A DNA stretch of 64,000 nucleotides. Source: an uncultured Bacteroidia bacterium (GTDB lineage Bacteria; Bacteroidota; Bacteroidia; Bacteroidales; Prolixibacteraceae). The DNA lies in assembly GCA_903850335.1 (NCBI GenBank), contig CAINLJ010000271.1:1-64000 (forward strand). Reading direction: 5' to 3'. A program made the position numbers and the translations under genes. Of this stretch, positions 45,553 through 55,900 are shown piece after piece; positions within the stretch are counted from its first letter, which is position 1, and each line of letters starts with the position of its first letter. The notes beneath the pieces are model-generated. The model made no database searches, had not been told where the DNA came from, and saw nothing but the letters and a program-made list of their open reading frames with translations.

Positions 45553-46821
45553 TTACCGTGCTTTAATCACCTCACTCATTGGAATAGGTTCTCCATTTTT
45601 AAAGGCAATAATAAAAGCATCGGGCACCTTAGTCCGAATATTTTCCAGATTTCGTTTAGCTTCAGACATTGATGTTGCCTTAAGACAATAATATTTAAAA
45701 TATCCTCCTAAAGTAAATTCCGAAATGTCTTTGATTCCCTTAAATAATTTTGAATTTGGAGATATCTTTTTAGGATTAGCTAAAATTTGGATTGCAAAGG
45801 TGATTTCATCAGTTTTTTTAAGAGTTTGTTTTTTTTCTTTCAGCAAAGGCTGACTTTGGGAACTAATTTTTGAGCTTGATGGCCTTACAGTATCTGTTTT
45901 TCTGACTTCTTCAACTGATGTTGTAATCTGAACTGGATTGGATGAATTTAACTCCTCTTTCTTTGTATTGCGGGAATATTTAATACTTAATCTCGATTCA
46001 AATTTCTCCTTGTAATTCTTAAAGGAATTAAAAATAGCAGTGGCAATGGTATTCCTACCTAAATCGCTCATGAGATAAGCTGCTTCAGCCTTGTTACTTA
46101 AATATCCTGTCTCAATGAGTACCGACGGCATTGCACTCTCTCTTAAAACCAGGAAGCCTGCCTGCCTGACATCCCTGCTTGCTCTTCGCGCATGCCTGAG
46201 AAAGGTATCCTGAAGAATTCCGGCAAACTCAACACTTTGTTCAATATTTGTGTCCTGTATTAATTCAAACATGATATACGATTCAGATAAATTCGGGTCA
46301 AAGCCTTCATATCTCGTGGTATAATCTTTTTCGAACAGGATAACACTATTCTCCTTCTTAGCCACATTTAAATTATCCTCCGTCCGATGGAGCCCCAAAA
46401 CATACGTCTCAGTGCCCTTAATCCTGGATGAAGCACAAAAATTCGCATGAACAGAAATAAACAAATCAGCATTATTCTTATTTGCTATAACTGCACGTTC
46501 GAAAAGTGGAACAAAAACATCTGTTTTACGGGTGAAAATTACTTTTACATCCGGGAATTTTTCTTTTATAAGGTTACCTACTTTTAAAGAAATAGCAAGT
46601 ACAATATCCTTTTCACGAATATTTCCAACCATAGCACCTGGATCTTTTCCCCCATGTCCGGCATCAATAACTAATGTTTCCAAACCTTTCGTTTCTCTGT
46701 TTTTTCCATATATCTGACTGATAATTAATGAAATCATTACAGTCAGTAAAAGTCTGATAAATCGTAGAGGAACATTATTGTTTTTGCTTAATGTCGCTTC
46801 CATTCTGAGTTCAGTTGTCAC
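45553..46821 (-). CDS. N-acetylmuramoyl-L-alanine amidase with C-terminal SPOR-like domain
   Basis: After a signal anchor (about 19-38), the Amidase_3 domain has LVIDAGHGGKDPGAMVGNIR (zinc His), EKDIVLAISLKVGNLI, ADLFISVHANFCASSR (zinc His) and SVLIETGYLSNKAEAAYLMS (catalytic Glu). A Ser/Lys-rich linker (~290-340) leads to a SPOR-like domain (FAIQILANPKKI, KLFKGIKDISE, AFKNGEPIP). The enzyme cleaves the MurNAc-L-Ala bond, and SPOR domains bind denuded glycan at division sites. An alternative start six codons later (MEATLSKNN) is possible. Confidence 0.93.
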   Translation of the reverse strand: MTTELRMEATLSKNNNVPLRFIRLLLTVMISLIISQIYGKNRETKGLETLVIDAGHGGKDPGAMVGNIREKDIVLAISLKVGNLIKEKFPDVKVIFTRKTDVFVPLFERAVIANKNNADLFISVHANFCASSRIKGTETYVLGLHRTEDNLNVAKKENSVILFEKDYTTRYEGFDPNLSESYIMFELIQDTNIEQSVEFAGILQDTFLRHARRASRDVRQAGFLVLRESAMPSVLIETGYLSNKAEAAYLMSDLGRNTIATAIFNSFKNYKEKFESRLSIKYSRNTKKEELNSSNPVQITTSVEEVRKTDTVRPSSSKISSQSQPLLKEKKQTLKKTDEITFAIQILANPKKISPNSKLFKGIKDISEFTLGGYFKYYCLKATSMSEAKRNLENIRTKVPDAFIIAFKNGEPIPMSEVIKAR

Positions 46822-46834
46822 TGATGAATATATA

Positions 46835-46842
46835 CAAAAGTA
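46835..46842 (-). promoter_or_regulatory. Candidate -7 box for the amidase gene
   Basis: TACTTTTG on the minus strand matches TAnnTTTG and lies 13 bases before the first possible start codon, or 31 before the alternative one, which would favour the shorter protein. No -33 TTTG. Confidence 0.4.
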
Positions 46843-46891
46843 GAAGATTAAATTATTTTTTTCTTGTGTAAGTTTCTCTAATTGCTTTTTC

Positions 46892-46899
46892 TACTTTTG
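46892..46899 (+). promoter_or_regulatory. Candidate -7 box for the LptD-like gene
   Basis: TACTTTTG matches TAnnTTTG on the plus strand, 52 bases upstream of the proposed TTG start. A TTTC in place of TTTG is found near the -33 position (46873-46876). Confidence 0.4.
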
Positions 46900-46951
46900 C
46901 CGTGTGCAATTTATTGCGGAAAAAATAGATTTAACTTGATTTGGGAAAGTT

Positions 46952-49624
46952 TTGAGCAATTTGCGAATCTTATCTTTTTTGGGAACAATCCTCCTCCTCC
47001 TGCTTGTTTCGGCCTTGGGACAGGGGGTTGAAAATGGTGGATTAAAATCTTCTGTTAATCAGCAAATTGTGAAAAAGGGAAACAAAAAGAATAATCCTCT
47101 CGCAGTTTCTGACAGTTCCCTCATTTTAAAAAAATCTGCTCTGATTGCAGATAGTCTTAAATCGGAAGGTACAGCGGGATTTGATGCTGAGGTCGAATAT
47201 ACAGCTGATGGTTATATTACTCTTGCTCAGACGAGTGCCGGGAATAAAATATTCATGTATAAAAATGCCCAGGTCAAGTACAAGGATATAGAACTTACTG
47301 CAGCCTACATTGAATTAAACCGGGACAGTAATCTTGTTTATGCCATTGGTAAACCAGATTCTGCAGGAGTAATAAGCGGGAAGCCTGTTTTTAAACAAGG
47401 AGACCAAAAGTTTGAAGCTGACGAGGTAAGGTATAACTTCCAAACTAAAAAAGGTATTGTAACAGGTGTTGTTACTGAACAACAGGGTGGATTTGTTCAC
47501 AGTGGAAGAACCAAATTAATGAACGATTCCACATACTGTTTACGAAATGGGAGATATACAACCTGCAACGCAGAACATCCTCATTTTTGGCTTGAAATGA
47601 CTAAGGCTAAGGTCTTGTCCAACAAGAAGATTGTTACAGGTCCAGCGTATTTGGTTATAGAAGATCTGCCCCTATATTTTGTATTTATACCTTTCGGATT
47701 TTTTCCCAATTCTCCAAAGTATTCTTCAGGATTTATTATGCCTACCTATGGAGATGAGATAAATCGTGGCTTTTTCCTTAGAGATCTTGGTTATTATTGG
47801 GCTGCTAACGATTACTTTGATGCAGCTGTAAAGGGAGATATATATTCAAAGGGTTCGAGTGGAATAAAGTTTCACAGTAACTACAGGCTTCGGTATCAAT
47901 TCAACGGCTCCTTTGATCTTCAATATTTTAAAAATGTATATGGAGACAAGGGCCTTCCTGATTATCATACCCAGAATGATTTTGCAATAACCTGGAGTCA
48001 CTCTATGGACTCAAAATCAAATCCAAGTCAAACATTTAGTGCGAGTGTAAATTTCTCTACAAGTCAGTTCGATCAGAATAACGCACTAACCACTGAAAAC
48101 TATCTGACAAATACTAAACAATCCAGTATATCTTATTCTAAACGCTGGGAAAATTCCCCGTTTAGCTTGTCTGGAAACATGCGTCACTCACAAAATAGCC
48201 GGGATACTACGATAAGCCTCACTCTGCCTCAGATAACTTTAACAATGTCGAGAATTTATCCTTTTAAGTTTAAAAACAGAACTGGAAAAGAAAGATGGTA
48301 TGAAAAAATTGGCTTAAGTTATACACTGGATATGCAGAATACAATTGATACCAAGGAGAAAAAACTCATGGGATCGTCTCTGCTTAAAGATTGGCGTAAC
48401 GGGGTAAAACATTCTATACCAATTAGTACTTCGTTTAAAGCGTTAAAATATGTAACTATAAGTCCTTCATTTAATTACAATGAAAGATGGTACACCCAAC
48501 AGGTACGAAAAGCCTATAATCCGACAATTAATCAGCTACAGGTTGCCGATACAACATTTGGATTTACCCGTGATTATGATTATTCTGTAAGTTTGAGTGC
48601 TTCGACAAAGATTTATGGTAATTTCATCCCTCTTAATCCAAAATCAACGATTAAAGGTATTCGACATCTGATGACACCAAGTCTTAGTTTTAGCCTTAGG
48701 CCTGATTTTAGTAGTCCATCGTATGGGGCCTATGAAAATATTGAGTATTTTGATGCCCATGGACGACCTGTTAGCTATAGATATCCTCGTCATGAAAATG
48801 CGATATACGGAACTTCTCCCTCTGGCAAAGCAGGTTCTATAGGGTTTAATCTTAACAATACACTTGAACTAAAGAAACTTAATCTCAAGGATTCCACTTC
48901 CAAGGAGACATTTACAAAAGTTAAACTACTCGATCAATTGTCAATAGGCGGATCCTATAATTTGGCTGCTGATTCCCTTAATCTTTCAAATATCAACATT
49001 GCTGCGAGAACTAAAGTTGCTGGTGTTGACCTTAATTTTGGTGCGATACTGGACCCTTATGCTATGCAAAACGGACACCTTATTAATAAATATCAGTTTT
49101 CACAAAATGGCAAACTTGCCAGGTTGACAAGCACAAATATATCCTTTGGGCTCTCATTTAAATCAAAACAGGGAAAAGAAAAGGAGAAGGAAGAGGCAAA
49201 ATTGACACCCGAACAGAAAAATGAACTTGAACAAGTAAAGCTTAGACAAAAATCAGGAAATATTCCTGAATATGCGGATTTTAGTGTTCCCTGGGATCTT
49301 ACTTTTAATTATAGTTTCAGATACAGTAAACCAGATCCTGCAAAATCATCCATTATTACGCAGACCGTTGATTTTAATGGGAATATCAGTATGACAAAAC
49401 AGTGGAAAATCGGTTTCTCCTCCGGCCTTGACGTACAGAAGATGCAGCTTACTTTTACTCAGTTCAATATATTCAGAGATTTACATTGTATGCAGATGTC
49501 ACTAAACCTGATCCCCTTTGGTTACAGACAAAGTTATAGCTTTACAATCCGTGCAACTTCATCATTATTAAAAGATCTTAAATTAACCAAGCAGAAGAGC
49601 TTCCAGGATAATGTGACTTACTAA
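46952..49624 (+). CDS. lptD: LptD-like LPS-assembly outer-membrane protein
   Basis: A signal peptide (ILSFLGTILLLLLVSALGQ) leads to an OstA/LptA-like beta-jellyroll (about 80-230: KNAQVKYKDIELTAAYIELN, EADEVRYNFQTKKGIV). A conserved LVIEDLPLYFVFIPFGFFPN segment then enters a large beta-barrel of alternating polar/aromatic strands to the C-terminus. This is the LptD form found in Bacteroidetes, which inserts LPS into the outer leaflet. The start is a TTG codon; a second TTG three codons on is an alternative, and no ATG precedes the signal peptide. Two Cys lie close together (STYCLRNGRYTTCN); a disulfide is possible. Confidence 0.88.
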   Translation: MSNLRILSFLGTILLLLLVSALGQGVENGGLKSSVNQQIVKKGNKKNNPLAVSDSSLILKKSALIADSLKSEGTAGFDAEVEYTADGYITLAQTSAGNKIFMYKNAQVKYKDIELTAAYIELNRDSNLVYAIGKPDSAGVISGKPVFKQGDQKFEADEVRYNFQTKKGIVTGVVTEQQGGFVHSGRTKLMNDSTYCLRNGRYTTCNAEHPHFWLEMTKAKVLSNKKIVTGPAYLVIEDLPLYFVFIPFGFFPNSPKYSSGFIMPTYGDEINRGFFLRDLGYYWAANDYFDAAVKGDIYSKGSSGIKFHSNYRLRYQFNGSFDLQYFKNVYGDKGLPDYHTQNDFAITWSHSMDSKSNPSQTFSASVNFSTSQFDQNNALTTENYLTNTKQSSISYSKRWENSPFSLSGNMRHSQNSRDTTISLTLPQITLTMSRIYPFKFKNRTGKERWYEKIGLSYTLDMQNTIDTKEKKLMGSSLLKDWRNGVKHSIPISTSFKALKYVTISPSFNYNERWYTQQVRKAYNPTINQLQVADTTFGFTRDYDYSVSLSASTKIYGNFIPLNPKSTIKGIRHLMTPSLSFSLRPDFSSPSYGAYENIEYFDAHGRPVSYRYPRHENAIYGTSPSGKAGSIGFNLNNTLELKKLNLKDSTSKETFTKVKLLDQLSIGGSYNLAADSLNLSNINIAARTKVAGVDLNFGAILDPYAMQNGHLINKYQFSQNGKLARLTSTNISFGLSFKSKQGKEKEKEEAKLTPEQKNELEQVKLRQKSGNIPEYADFSVPWDLTFNYSFRYSKPDPAKSSIITQTVDFNGNISMTKQWKIGFSSGLDVQKMQLTFTQFNIFRDLHCMQMSLNLIPFGYRQSYSFTIRATSSLLKDLKLTKQKSFQDNVTY

Positions 49625-49663
49625 AATTAATATATTGTAATTCAAGTATATAGATATATTTGG

Positions 49664-50203
49664 TTAAAAAAAAAGTTCACACCATTCATTAAATCTCTGC
49701 AGGTTCTTTTCTCCAAACTTAAGGATTGATTTTCTTACATCAGTAACAGACTTTTCATGTAAAATATCTCCACTCTTTGAATAAAATTTATCTGCAAAAC
49801 AGATAATCTGTTCTTCAACAGAAACGGGCACAAAATCACGCACAGGTAAAGGAAGATTATTTTCAACTACATCTTCAGCCGTAATTCCTACGCCTGTATG
49901 CCTTTCACAAACCAGTGCATGATCAGAGTATCCTTCTTCTAAAAGCAGTTCACAACCCAGGTAGCCATGACAGAGGTACGGAAAATCGCCAAAACAATAT
50001 AGATCCGGAGCATTGGTCTTGAATATGCCTATATCATGAAGCATTGCTGCTTCTGCCAGGAAATTAAGGTCCGGGTTTAATTCCTTGTGATCGCTAGCGA
50101 TTTTCAAAGCTTTATCCCTCACAAGGTTAGAATGGGTCACAAGTATTTTGTATGCTTTCGACCTTGGTTTATAATATTTTGAAATGATGTCAATCGCGTT
50201 CAT
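49664..50203 (-). CDS. HD-domain phosphohydrolase-like protein
   Basis: The metal-binding HD signature is present: an early His in VTHSNLVRDKALKIA, then EAAMLHDIGIFKTNAP and a later His pair in HGYLGCELLLEEGYSDHALV with CERHTGVG. The 179-residue size and the C-terminal IICFADKFYSKSGD resemble bacterial HDIG/YedJ-like hydrolases acting on nucleotides or phosphate esters. The substrate is unknown. It converges with the lptD gene, 39 bases apart. Confidence 0.88.
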   Translation of the reverse strand: MNAIDIISKYYKPRSKAYKILVTHSNLVRDKALKIASDHKELNPDLNFLAEAAMLHDIGIFKTNAPDLYCFGDFPYLCHGYLGCELLLEEGYSDHALVCERHTGVGITAEDVVENNLPLPVRDFVPVSVEEQIICFADKFYSKSGDILHEKSVTDVRKSILKFGEKNLQRFNEWCELFF

Positions 50204-50361
50204 ATTTTGAATTTTAAAGTAAAATTAGCTTTTTTAGAGACCAATTCACCTAATCAGGCGTGTTATCAACGCCAAAAATTGGATTAGTTTAATATTTTTC
50301 TCGTTTCTATATCTACAAATAGCTCATTAAAGCTAATTTTATACCCTATTTTGAAAGAAGC

Positions 50362-52914
50362 ATGATGAATCAAAAAATCGAATCCATTCCCCGGAATTTT
50401 CGAAAAGGGGTAGAAAATATTAAGGAAGGAAAGAAAGATAAAGGTATTAGCCGTTTAAACAAGGCTTTTAAGGAAGGGTATAAGCCTGCTATGATATTGC
50501 TTGATTTGATTGGTTTTGAACCGGATCTTAAGGAGGCAATTAATACTTTTGAACTATTGATCAAGGATGGTTTTCCATCTGCCTCTCTGGCTATTGGCAA
50601 ATATTATTACGTAGGTGAAAATCGTCCCTTTTCACGCGAAGAGTCAGTTAAGTGGTTTCTTGAATCAGCGCGAGCCGGTGGAATCGAGGCATGTAATTTC
50701 ATTGGTGAGATGCGTGAAAACGGGGAAGGACTTCCCGCAGATTTAAACAAGGCATTTGAATGGTATGAGCGGGGTGCCCAACGAGGAGATATCGTTGCAA
50801 AATATAATATTGGAAGATTGCTCTCTACAGGCGAGGGAGGTTATAAGGATTTGAATGAGGCGGTTGACAATTGGTATGAGTCGGCGAAAGGAGGGTACGC
50901 GCCCGCGATGTTCAAAGTTGGGGAGATTTTTGAACAGGGGATAACTGTTCCTGTAAAATTAACCAAGTCATTTGAATGGTATCTTAAGGCAGCAAAAAGT
51001 GATTATGTTCCCGCCTTTGAAAAAGCCGGACAGTTTCTCTTTGAAGGGAAAGGCACAGATAGTAACCCGGCAGAAGCCTTTAGTTTTTTCTCCAAAATAA
51101 TAGGGACAGTCTCCTCAGAGGTTGCCCTGATGTTAGGTAAAATGTACTTTAAAGGCGAAGGAACCACAAGAGACCTGACTAAAGCAAAGGAATTTCTTCA
51201 GCAGGCGGCACATGCCGATTACGTTGAAGCAATTTTTCTAATGGGAAAAGTGCTAAATGAACTTGGTGACCCAGGCGCATCGGATTGGTATCAACGTGCT
51301 GCAGATAAAGGAAGTGCTGATGCTCAGGATGCCATTGCCGGCTTTTATTTAAAAAAGGCCGACGAAGAGGGAGTAGAATGGATCAGAAAGGCAGCCGAAA
51401 ATGGCAATCCAGAGGCCATGTACAGATTAGGGCAGAAATATGAAGTTGGTGAGGAGATAGAATCAAATCATAAGCTGGCTGTTGATTATTACAAGAAGGC
51501 TGCTGACAAAGGAAATATAGAGGCACAATTCAAATATGCCAGTTTACTGCTGGCGGGACAAATCACAAATAAGGATAATCAGGCCGCTGCAGATTATTTT
51601 AACAGGGCAGCAGGCTCTGGTCACGCCAGAGCTGCCTATATGATTGGGATAATACACGAAAAAAGCCTGAGTTACTGGTCTGAAAAGGAAAAAGCCTTTG
51701 AATGGTTTCTGAAGGCTGCCGAAGCAGGTGTTCCAGGCGCGATGTTCAGAGTTGGTGTTTACTTCGAAAATGGTATTTCAAAACCACAAAATACAGACGA
51801 AGCATTCAAATGGTACCAAAGGTCTGCAGATGCCGGATATCCAAAGGCAATTTTCAACCTTGGTGTTATGTATGAATCAGGTCATGGAATAAGTCAGAAT
51901 TTGTCCCTTGCAGTTCACCAATACGAAATAGCTGCGGGTTTGGGAGTGGCTGAGGCCATGAATAATCTGGGTAATGCCTGGCATGAGGGAAAGGGAGTCA
52001 TTGCAAGCCCTGCTGAGGCTCTCAAATGGTATTCAAAGGCAGATGAAGCAGGATTTTATCTGGGTACCTATAATCTGGGTGTTTTGCATTATTTTGGTGA
52101 CACGGGAGAAAAAGATTTCATTAAAGCATTCGAATGTTTCAGGAAGGCATCAGATGCAGGATACGCACAGGCCCAGTACAATCTTGCCGGAATGTATTAT
52201 TTCGGTGAAGGTACGGAAAGAGATGCCAATGAGGCGTTTAAATATTATTCGAAAGCTGCTGAAAACGGATTCACCGATGCATGGAAGAACTTAGGCGAAT
52301 TGTATTTACTTGGTGACGGGGTTCAAAAAAATATTGAAAAGGCAATATTAAGTTTTGAGAAGGCAGCAGAACAGGGTGATAATGAAGCAAGGGTGGAATT
52401 GGGGAAAATACTTTTTACGGCAACCGGTTATCAGGATTTTACAAAGGCATTCGAATATCTGGAGGCTGCCGCACTTAATTCACATAGTCCGGCGTATAAC
52501 CTTTTGGGAGTTCTTCTTGTTTCAAAGAAATTCTCTAAACGCAATCCAGCTGCTGCCTGGGATTGGTTTGAAAAAGGAACCCTCGAAGGAAACATTATCG
52601 CAAGCATAAACCAGGCTACTTTCCTGAAAAGAGGAGAAAATGGAGTTATTGACTACCAGAAGGCCTTCGAGATTCTTGATTTACTTGTTAATAACACTAA
52701 ACCGAATAAGACGGCAGCTTATTTGTTTGCCTTGCTTATCCTTTCTGGTGAATGCACGCTAAAAGACCAGAGCATAGCACGAAAATTTCTGGAACTTTCA
52801 GCAGCAGAAGGGTGGCAACCTGCGTCTAAACTACTTGATAATGGTGAATTGTTTACCGGTACCGCAGTTTTGAATTTCTGGGAAGATTACATCCTTGAGG
52901 ATTCAGGCGAATGA
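50362..52914 (+). CDS. Large Sel1-repeat protein
   Basis: From about residue 30 to 830 the protein is built of some twenty Sel1-like (TPR-related) repeats of ~36 residues with the pattern A-x3-Y-x2-A-A-x3-G-x3-A-x3-L-G-x2-Y-x2-G; YNLAGMYYFGEGTERDANEA is one example. No signal peptide, membrane helix or catalytic domain is visible, so it is a cytoplasmic scaffold that binds proteins. Sel1 proteins act as adaptors in signalling and envelope complexes; the partner is unknown. The gene stands alone, convergent with purL. Confidence 0.9.
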   Translation: MMNQKIESIPRNFRKGVENIKEGKKDKGISRLNKAFKEGYKPAMILLDLIGFEPDLKEAINTFELLIKDGFPSASLAIGKYYYVGENRPFSREESVKWFLESARAGGIEACNFIGEMRENGEGLPADLNKAFEWYERGAQRGDIVAKYNIGRLLSTGEGGYKDLNEAVDNWYESAKGGYAPAMFKVGEIFEQGITVPVKLTKSFEWYLKAAKSDYVPAFEKAGQFLFEGKGTDSNPAEAFSFFSKIIGTVSSEVALMLGKMYFKGEGTTRDLTKAKEFLQQAAHADYVEAIFLMGKVLNELGDPGASDWYQRAADKGSADAQDAIAGFYLKKADEEGVEWIRKAAENGNPEAMYRLGQKYEVGEEIESNHKLAVDYYKKAADKGNIEAQFKYASLLLAGQITNKDNQAAADYFNRAAGSGHARAAYMIGIIHEKSLSYWSEKEKAFEWFLKAAEAGVPGAMFRVGVYFENGISKPQNTDEAFKWYQRSADAGYPKAIFNLGVMYESGHGISQNLSLAVHQYEIAAGLGVAEAMNNLGNAWHEGKGVIASPAEALKWYSKADEAGFYLGTYNLGVLHYFGDTGEKDFIKAFECFRKASDAGYAQAQYNLAGMYYFGEGTERDANEAFKYYSKAAENGFTDAWKNLGELYLLGDGVQKNIEKAILSFEKAAEQGDNEARVELGKILFTATGYQDFTKAFEYLEAAALNSHSPAYNLLGVLLVSKKFSKRNPAAAWDWFEKGTLEGNIIASINQATFLKRGENGVIDYQKAFEILDLLVNNTKPNKTAAYLFALLILSGECTLKDQSIARKFLELSAAEGWQPASKLLDNGELFTGTAVLNFWEDYILEDSGE

Positions 52915-52961
52915 AATATTGAAAATCTACTGAAGAGATTTAAATTGTTTTAATGCAGGAA

Positions 52962-55900
52962 TTAATCCCGCAGTTTAATTTTAACCCAGTTCAGTGCATT
53001 TACAAACGCTTCTATCCATGGAGTGACCTGATCATGTTCTCTGCCGGCGGGATAATTAGCCCACTGCCAGGGGTAAATGGCTCTCTCGATATGCGGCATC
53101 ATCGCCAGGTGCCGGCCATCCTCAGAACAGATAGCAGCGGTATCATAATCCGAACCATTGGGATTCCCTGGATAGTTACTGTACGAAAATTTAACGGGAA
53201 TTTTATATTTGGCTTCTTCGAGTGGCATCACAAATTTCCCTTCACCATGTGCGACCCAGGCTCCCAGACTTTTACCTGACAGGGATTTAAACATTACAGA
53301 ATCATTTTCAAAAACATCAACACTCACGAAGCACGATTCAAATTTGTGAGAATCGTTATGAGCCATTTTGATCTTTTTCTCCTGACCTGGATTCACAAGG
53401 TCAAGTTCAACCATAAGCTGACAACCGTTGCAAATCCCAAGACTAAGCGTATCAGATCTTTTGTAAAAACTTTCCAATGCTGTCTTCGCCTTTTCGTTAC
53501 ATCTAAAGGCTCCAGCCCAACCCTTTGCAGAACCCAAGACGTCAGAATTGGAGAACCCGCCAACAAATACAATCAGGTTTATATCCTCAAGCGTCTCACG
53601 GCCGGAGATAAGGTCTGTCATATGAACATCTTTAACATCAAAGCCAGCAAGATACATACTCCATGCCATTTCACGGTCTCCATTGCTGCCTTTTTCACGT
53701 ATTATTGCTGCCCGTATTCCCGAACTTGAACGTCGTTTGGGATCAATACCGTAATTCTCAAATCTACCCTCAAAGTTGCCAAATTCAAATTTTAAGGTAT
53801 TATCTTTATAATTTTGATAACGCTCTAAGGCAAGTTTTTCTCCGCTTTGACGACGGTCAAGAAGGTAGGATGGTTTAAACCATTTATCACGAAGATTCTC
53901 AATATCAAACCGGAAAATATCTCCAAAATTAATTACTGTTAACTCACGTGATTTAGTAGGATTTCCAATCCTTACAAATTGGACACCACACAGATTTAAG
54001 GTATTTTCAAATTTTCGTGCATCATCCGGCTGAACGATAATGCCGGGATTCTCGCTAAATAGTACTTTAACACTATCGGATTCATTTATCCCGCTCAAAT
54101 CAATCTCAAGTCCACCCTCGTTTCCAGCGAAACATAATTCGAGAAGAGTTGTCAACAAACCACCCGATGAAATATCATGACCCGAAATAATCAATTGATT
54201 TTCAATTAATTTCTGTATACTATTGAAAGTTTTGATAAAATAATCAGGATCTGTTACAGTAGGAGTGCTATCACCCAACTGACTTAATGTCTGGGCAAGA
54301 GAGCTCCCTCCCAAAGATAGTGGCGACTTCGAAAAATCGATGTAATAAAGAGGTTTTAATGGATTGGAAACCAGGACTGGTTCTACAACTTTATTAATAT
54401 CAGATACTTCTGCAGACGCTGAGATAATTACAGTTCCCGGCGCATAGACTACGTCGTTTTTATATTTCTGAGTCATTGAGAGTGAATCCTTTCCTGTTGG
54501 AATATTAATTCCAAGGGCACATGCAAAGGCTGAGGCCGCTTCTACTGCTGTGTATAAACGGAAATTCTCACCTTGATTCTTTGCAGGCCACATCCAGTTC
54601 GCAGAAAGTGAAATACCTTTAATCTGATGGGTCAGAGGTGCCCAGATAATATTCGTTAAAGATTCAGCAATTGACAGTACTGAGCCATTTGCAGCATTTA
54701 TAAGTCCTGCGACAGGGGCATGTCCGAGAGAAGTTGCAATTCCTTTATTGCCCTGATAATCAATTGCAACAACTCCAAGATTATTTAATGGAAGCTGTAA
54801 CTTTCCGACGCATTGTTGTTTAGCAATTTTCCCTGTTACCGAACGATCCACTTTATTTGTAAGCCAGTCCTTGCATCCAACGGATTCAAGTTGCAATATC
54901 TGTTCTATATACTTATTTACAAGTGATTTATCGTAATTTAAACCTTTAAAAGTTGAAATTTTTGATTCATCTGTTAATACAGTTTTTGGCGGTTTGCCAA
55001 ACATATAGGCTAGTTCCCAGTTGATTGGTTTCTCACCTGTATTCCTGTTAAGAAAAGTAAATTTTCGATTGCCGGTAGTTTCACCAATTATATATACCGG
55101 TGAACGTTCGCGTTCAGCTATCCGGGTTATTAGCTCAATGTTTTCAGTTTTGGTAACAAATCCCATTCGTTCCTGTGACTCATTTCCAACAATCTCTTTT
55201 GATGAAAGGGTAGGGTCTCCGACAGGTAATTCGTCGATGTAAATTTCTCCTCCCGTTTCCTCAACTAGTTCGGATAAACAGTTTAAGTGTCCCCCTGCGC
55301 CATGGTCATGAATCGAAATAATTGGATTATTCCCTGATTCTGCAAGTGCCCTGATGGTATTATACGCACGTTTTTGCATTTCCGGATTAGCTCTCTGGAC
55401 TGCATTCAGCTCAATATGGCTCTCAAATTCACCTGTATCTACTGAGGAAACAGCCCCGCCTCCCATTCCAATCCTGTAATTATCACCTCCGAGTAATACT
55501 ACCTTATCGCCTATACCTGGTACGTCTTTAAGACAGTCTTCCTGACGGGCATAACCTATTCCGCCAGCCTGCATAATTACTTTGTCGAAACCAAACTTTT
55601 TCTGATTTTCAAAATGTTCAAAAGTAAGAACTGAGCCATTTATCAAGGGCTGTCCAAATTTATTTCCAAAATCGGAAGCACCATTCGAGGCTTTTATAAG
55701 AATTTCCTCCGGGGTTTGATACAACCAGGGACGAGGTTCTGTTGCATCCTCCCATTCTCTGCCATCAGCATCATTCCTCGAATATGAGGTCATGTATACA
55801 GCGGTTCCGGCGATTGGGAAACTTCCCTTACCCCCAGCCATACGATCGCGAATTTCACCACCTGTGCCTGTAGCAGCGCCATTAAATGGTTCAACAGTTG

